Positions 42,347-45,504 of a stretch of 45,504 bases of DNA are shown piece by piece. Origin of the DNA: an uncultured Acidimicrobiales bacterium (GTDB lineage: Bacteria > Actinomycetota > Acidimicrobiia > Acidimicrobiales > SHLQ01). Position 1 is the stretch's first letter. Each line of letters begins with the position of its first letter. Location of the stretch: the NCBI GenBank assembly GCA_938038815.1, contig CALHTF010000086.1:1-45504 (forward strand), read 5' to 3'. Below the pieces are notes generated by a model. That model saw nothing but the letters and a program-made list of their open reading frames with translations. It was not told where the DNA came from and searched no databases. The translations under genes were made by a program, and so were the position numbers.

Positions 42347-42397
42347 ATGGGTCTTGACGCCGAACCGGTTGCTTGGTTTGCGGGTTCGCAATCGTGA
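42347..42397 (+). CDS. 16-codon leader ORF overlapping the next start
   Basis: ATG 42347 lies 6 nt after a TAGCCT box (42335-42340), the leaderless pattern seen elsewhere in this window. It reads MGLDAEPVAWFAGSQS and stops at TGA 42395-42397, which overlaps GTG 42394 of the next gene (GTGA). It may be a leader peptide that couples translation to the following gene. An upstream frameshift in a longer gene is the alternative. Confidence 0.4.
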   Translation: MGLDAEPVAWFAGSQS

Positions 42398-42807
42398 GCG
42401 AGCGAACCGTCACCGTTTCTGATGGTCCCGTGCGTGTGCACTTCCGCGATATCCATGACCCCTATAACGATGGCTACGGGTTCCGGAGCTTCACAGTCGA
42501 ACTCTCCGACCAAGGAATGTCGGCCAGCACGGTTGTCGTGACAATGGAAGCAGGGGACGGACTTGCTGCCTTTGTAACCTCGCTGGCGGAGGACTGGAAT
42601 GGCTGGGACGGCACTCGAAAGTGGAGAGCCATCGAAAGCGGGCTTCACATTGAGGCTGAACACGAGGCCACGGGGAAGGTTCATTTCCGTCTAGAAATCT
42701 GGCAGAGCCCGTACCCAGGTGCCTGGACAGCGAGTGTGCGCATCTCGATGTTTGCGGGTGAAGATCTATTGCGCTTCGCTGAGGACGTTCGCCGGTTCTG
42801 TGAGTAG
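42394..42807 (+). CDS. DUF6228-like protein
   Basis: A 137-residue soluble protein. The central EDWNGWDGTRKWRAIESGLH with later HFRLEIWQSP and an acidic helix at the end resembles the actinobacterial DUF6228 family (pattern W.GW.G.R.W.SLE), of unknown function. GTG 42394 overlaps the stop of a 16-codon leader ORF; TTG 42373 is an alternative start. It is the only plus-strand gene in the middle of the accessory region and stands outside the 18-bp repeat pair. Confidence 0.6.
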   Translation: MSERTVTVSDGPVRVHFRDIHDPYNDGYGFRSFTVELSDQGMSASTVVVTMEAGDGLAAFVTSLAEDWNGWDGTRKWRAIESGLHIEAEHEATGKVHFRLEIWQSPYPGAWTASVRISMFAGEDLLRFAEDVRRFCE

Positions 42808-42860
42808 TCAGACCTAGGCGCCATCCTTCGAAAACGCGTCACCTCTCGCGTATTGGATGG

Positions 42861-43457
42861 TTACGGCGTTTCGGCGTTACAGTCACTACCTCGCGTTTCC
42901 ACGTAGCTGGTGTGGCCAACGGAGCACATCGCCTCGCCGACGGTTCTCGGACTGACACCGGTCTCGGGAAGCACCGCCAACCACGATGGAATCAACTTTT
43001 CATCAGTCGAGCAGTCGCCACCTGGAACATTCATTGCGACCAAAACATCAGGGTCGACGCCATCGATGCGATTGATCGTGACGTCCATATTGTTGAACGT
43101 GCCTGCACCCAATACATCGTCTGTGACCGCATCAGGGCGAATCGCGGCACATCCAACAACGTGAAACTGGTCCAATAAGACGAACCCGACGTCGCACATT
43201 GCGTTCTCATCACAGGGCGGCGCGTCAGAGATGCGAGCGGGAGCAGTCGTATCAGGATCCGCGACGACTTCGGACGGCGCTTGTTCTGGTTCGCTAGTTG
43301 TAGCGGGCGGTTCGATCGGCGCCGCTGCGACGGTCGAGGCCGTCGACGCACCGGTTCCGGGTTCATCGCTGGTGCAGCCAAGCAGCGCTATTCCTATGGC
43401 CGCAATACCAACCGACATGTGTGATAGCCGTTTCATCGCCATTGGGAATCGTGACAT
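42861..43457 (-). CDS. Secreted lipoprotein, unknown function
   Basis: A 198-residue protein with a lipoprotein signal (VGIAAIGIALLGC, lipid-bearing Cys28). A Ser/Thr/Pro/Glu-rich linker (residues 30-75) is typical of surface lipoproteins. A small globular part with six cysteines follows (PPCDENAMC, VVGCAAI, GGDCSTDE, EAMCSVGH, GSDCNAE), probably disulphide-bonded. VPGGDCSTDE and VGEAMCSVGHTSY are regular enough to suggest a stable fold, but I do not recognise it. ATG 43457 is assumed; ATG 43436 would also give a signal peptide. Confidence 0.7.
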   Translation of the reverse strand: MSRFPMAMKRLSHMSVGIAAIGIALLGCTSDEPGTGASTASTVAAAPIEPPATTSEPEQAPSEVVADPDTTAPARISDAPPCDENAMCDVGFVLLDQFHVVGCAAIRPDAVTDDVLGAGTFNNMDVTINRIDGVDPDVLVAMNVPGGDCSTDEKLIPSWLAVLPETGVSPRTVGEAMCSVGHTSYVETRGSDCNAETP

Positions 43458-43698
43458 GTCGATAAGACGACCGCGGGACCGAGAAAAGTTCCAAAGCGCG
43501 AAGGTGCCGATGTAGAGCGGGGGAGAGGTTCGCCGAAATGGTCGGATTGGTGCGGCGCCAGGCGTTTTGACACGTCGCGTTCGTGTGGGCGTTTACATCA
43601 ATGCGGTTGTTGATGAGGGTTGCTCCAGTACCTGTTTGTCTGAATCCCAGGTTGATAGTGTTCGTTCGGTCTGACCCGAGCAGCCCAGACAGGTGAAC

Positions 43699-44031
43699 AT
43701 GCCCACAGACGCGGAAGAACACGTAAGAGACGCGGCCTGCGGCTCTGGAACGGTCTTTCTTGTAGCTAATGATCCAGGCGCACTTGCATTGCCGAACGAG
43801 GTCGGCGATTTCGTCATCGAGGGTTACTGGGACCATACCGATGAGTCAAACGAGGCCAGGTATCTTGAAGGGTCTCCTAGGTTCACGTCCGTTGAGCATG
43901 CCCTTGGGTGGGCGCTGGCTAGAACACCGCGAGTGCTCCTGCGCTCAGACACTCCTGCTGTCGGGCGCTCGCAGGCAAAGTACTTCTGGGCTGGCGAAGG
44001 ACCACCGCCCGACGGCATGGAGGTTTGGTAG
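43699..44031 (+). CDS. Unknown small protein, copy 2 (intact)
   Basis: A 110-residue protein, the intact counterpart of the frameshifted copy at 37548. The core is GTVFLVANDPGALALPNEVG, then VIEGYWDHTDESNEARYLEG, VEHALGWALARTPRVLLRSD and the aromatic end KYFWAGEGPPPDGMEVW. It is soluble, acidic and lacks Cys in the core. No family was recognised. The conservation between the two copies shows the protein was under selection at the time of duplication. GTG 43693 is an alternative start. Confidence 0.7.
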   Translation: MPTDAEEHVRDAACGSGTVFLVANDPGALALPNEVGDFVIEGYWDHTDESNEARYLEGSPRFTSVEHALGWALARTPRVLLRSDTPAVGRSQAKYFWAGEGPPPDGMEVW

Positions 44032-44065
44032 GCGTATCGCCATGGCCGAGCGTCACCGAGGTGCC
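43742..44065 (+). repeat. Long direct repeat, copy 2
   Basis: 324 nt, similar to 37591-37913, covering most of the small gene and 34 nt past its stop. It carries one base more than copy 1. Start points of the two copies are 6151 nt apart. Confidence 0.9.
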
Positions 44066-44549
44066 GTAGCAGTTGTTTTGATGGATGTGCGTTGACGTTA
44101 TGAGTGAGCTGTTCAACGACTTGGGGGGGTCCAGCGGCGATCGGTAGCAGTGCCTCGTCGGGTCGTGGATACCTCCTATGGAGGCTCGTCTCTATTTTGC
44201 TGACCTGATCTTCTAACCCGACACCACGGGATGCTTTACATAGTCCGGAGTTCTCGGGGGTGGCGGCGGGGAGCGTTGAAAGACTGCCAACGTTCGGCTC
44301 TGGGTAGCAGCGACGTTACAGGTTGACCCTTGCTGCGTCTCAGCATGTCCTGTACACCTACGGTCTAGGGAACATCCAGCGCTGCGACCGTTTCGCGGGG
44401 CCATGTGGCCCTGTCAGTCCCCCCAAAGCATCAGGGGTGCCGGTTCCGTGGGTCAAACGGGGCCGGTACCACTGTTTGTGGTCTAGGTGACTCTGGCACC
44501 AGCTAGGCGACCGCACCAATATTGGCTAGCTGGCTTCAGGTGACGCTAT
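44066..44549 (+). ncRNA. Highly folded non-coding region, candidate structured RNA
   Basis: No gene is recognised in these ~480 nt, but perfect or near-perfect hairpins follow one another. CCTCC-TAT-GGAGG is at 44172-44184. ACAGG (44318-44322) with CCTGT (44349-44353) encloses GCTG-CGTCT-CAGC (44332-44344). GGGCC-ATGT-GGCCC is at 44398-44411. GGTGCCGG (44436-44443) with CCGGTACC (44463-44470) encloses CCGT/ACGG. ACCAC-TGTTT-GTGGT (44468-44482) competes with it. CCAGCTAG (44499-44506) with CTAGCTGG (44526-44533) encloses the palindrome CCAATATTGG. No tRNA, tmRNA, RNase P or SRP RNA signature was found. It may be a regulatory leader of the next gene or an independent RNA. Confidence 0.5.
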
Positions 44550-44570
44550 TTGCGGGTCGATCCAACAGTC

Positions 44571-45452
44571 ATGCAGGCACCAACGATCGCTCTAGATAGT
44601 CGAACAGCAGCACCAGGTAAGCGGGTCGTCATGATCGACGACCAGGCAAGCTACACCGAGGCGTTAGCTTCGGCGTTCGGCATCTTGAGTAATCTCGACG
44701 TTGTTGGTAAGGCCACCAACGGCAGCGCTGGCATCAAGGTCGCTCTGGAACTGCAACCAGACCTTGTGTTGTGTGATTACCGGATGCCCGGCGGTAGCAA
44801 CGGTATCGAATGCGCAACCCGTCTACGAGAAAGCGGGTATGGCGGAGAGATCGTCATCTTGACCGGTCATGCCGCGCCGCATATCCACGTCGAAGCAGGA
44901 CAAATCAACGACGTGCGGGTCATCGCAAAAGACCTTGATATCCCCGACATCATCAGCACCATCACCGACACCGGAGTCGTGCGACCAGCTCAACTCTTCG
45001 AAGCGTCGAACGAGTCATTCGCCGGGGAAATGGCGAACTCGCGTCGGCCCTCCAAACTCGTTCTGGCCACCGCTGCAATCGCCACCGTTGTGGTCGCAGC
45101 CGTTGGATTTGGGGTACTTAACGGATCAAACGAAAGCACCGGCACACCCGAGGACCGAACATCGGTCGCCGGAGCGACGCTCGAACGGCCATTCATCATC
45201 GTCGATGGCACTGCTGGCGAAGTACGGGTAGCGGTCGAAATCGACGGGCAACCAACCAACGCGTTCATGCCGGCGAATCTCCCCGCAACAATCGCCATCA
45301 ACGTTCCAACACCCGACACCAACGTCCGCGTCGTGGTCGAGAACCTCAACGGCGACGGAACAACAAGCTGCTCGATCGGCGTCGCCAACGAACTTCTCGC
45401 CACCCAAACCAGCGACGACGTCAAAACGACCTGTAACAGCACACTCGGCTAG
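44571..45452 (+). CDS. Receiver-TM-MmpS-like fusion protein
   Basis: A 293-residue protein of unusual design. Residues ~17-135 are an intact receiver domain: acidic pair Asp23-Asp24 (MIDDQ), phosphoacceptor Asp69 (LVLCDYRMPGG), Thr98 (VILTGHA) and Lys120. No DNA-binding domain follows. Instead there is a basic linker (NSRRPSK), a transmembrane helix (about 163-183) and an outer domain of ~110 residues. Its end (VVVENLNGDGTTSCSIGV ... KTTCNS, Cys267 and Cys288) resembles the MmpS accessory domain. The receiver would be inside and the MmpS-like part outside. No kinase or MmpL gene is in view. ATG 44571 is preferred; TTG 44550 is in frame. Confidence 0.8.
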   Translation: MQAPTIALDSRTAAPGKRVVMIDDQASYTEALASAFGILSNLDVVGKATNGSAGIKVALELQPDLVLCDYRMPGGSNGIECATRLRESGYGGEIVILTGHAAPHIHVEAGQINDVRVIAKDLDIPDIISTITDTGVVRPAQLFEASNESFAGEMANSRRPSKLVLATAAIATVVVAAVGFGVLNGSNESTGTPEDRTSVAGATLERPFIIVDGTAGEVRVAVEIDGQPTNAFMPANLPATIAINVPTPDTNVRVVVENLNGDGTTSCSIGVANELLATQTSDDVKTTCNSTLG

Positions 45453-45504
45453 CCGAGCAGCAATCGAACAACGCACCCGGCTAACAAGAACCCGCGACGT
45501 GCCG

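Noticed and set aside
43363-43836. A 157-codon minus-strand frame across the lipoprotein promoter and the duplicated gene
   Set aside because: It is antisense to the duplicated gene, whose plus-strand protein is conserved between copies. No signal or motif was found.
44066-44549. tmRNA, RNase P RNA, SRP RNA or a tRNA in the folded region
   Set aside because: No tag peptide frame, T-loop, RNase P core or SRP loop sequence was found.
1-45504. CRISPR arrays, rRNA and tRNA genes, prophage structural genes
   Set aside because: No regularly spaced repeats, no rRNA- or tRNA-like sequence, and no capsid, tail or terminase-like proteins were seen. XerC is the housekeeping type.

Overview
The window reads as chromosomal DNA of a high-G+C actinobacterium. 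The gene order is the classic actinobacterial series rsmD-coaD-(SepIVA position)-DUF177-rpmF-plsX-acpP-rnc-fpg-smc ... ftsY ... ffh-rpsP-KH-rimM-trmD-rplS-yraN ... yifB-dprA-xerC-whiG-M23-rpsB-tsf. This matches the Mycobacterium tuberculosis Rv2927c-Rv2889c series closely, and a WhiG-type sigma factor sits beside rpsB as in Streptomyces. Several details (leaderless starts, Ala/Glu-rich ribosomal protein tails, small actinobacterial zinc proteins) suggest the class Acidimicrobiia (Ilumatobacter-like). That placement is inference from style, not a computed phylogeny.

Layout. 1-900: two small minus-strand genes (zinc-ribbon protein, SAM methyltransferase). 985-6694: a plus-strand housekeeping run for rRNA modification, CoA synthesis, phospholipid/fatty acid synthesis, RNase III and an Fpg-like protein that lacks the catalytic residues. 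6695-7579: almost 900 nt without a convincing gene, carrying GC-rich inverted repeats. 7580-11074: smc. 11117-14898 (minus): YczE-type membrane protein and a MoxR-DUF58-VWA chaperone/metal-loading set. 15124-18606: response regulator, sensor kinase and HtrA protease, organised like mprA-mprB-pepD. 18648-24727: ftsY, a stand-alone Clp N-domain protein, ffh and the rpsP-khpA-rimM-trmD-rplS group. 24740-30417: yraN, small proteins, cytochrome c lipoprotein, DUF4032 kinase-like protein, yifB, dprA and a frameshifted VOC gene. 30513-37456: xerC, whiG, a degenerate M23 protein behind a strongly folded leader, a DUF3179-LamG protein, SnoaL and DUF1905 proteins, rpsB and tsf.

After tsf the conserved order stops (pyrH and frr are expected) and an accessory region begins. 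It holds two ~323-nt direct-repeat copies of an unknown small gene, the first frameshifted, spaced about 6.15 kb apart. Between them lie an IS110-family element with a possible bridge-RNA leader, an ECF sigma factor with a membrane partner ending in an I78 inhibitor-like domain, an HTH protein, a DUF6228-like gene preceded by a leaderless 16-codon ORF, and a lipoprotein. Beyond the second copy comes about 500 nt of strongly folded non-coding sequence. It leads into a protein that joins an intact response-regulator receiver domain to a transmembrane helix and an MmpS-like extracytoplasmic domain. That protein with its leader is the least conventional item here.

A recurring feature is a -10-like TANNNT box ending 6 or 7 nt before the start codon, indicating leaderless transcripts for at least eight genes. 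It was used to choose several starts.
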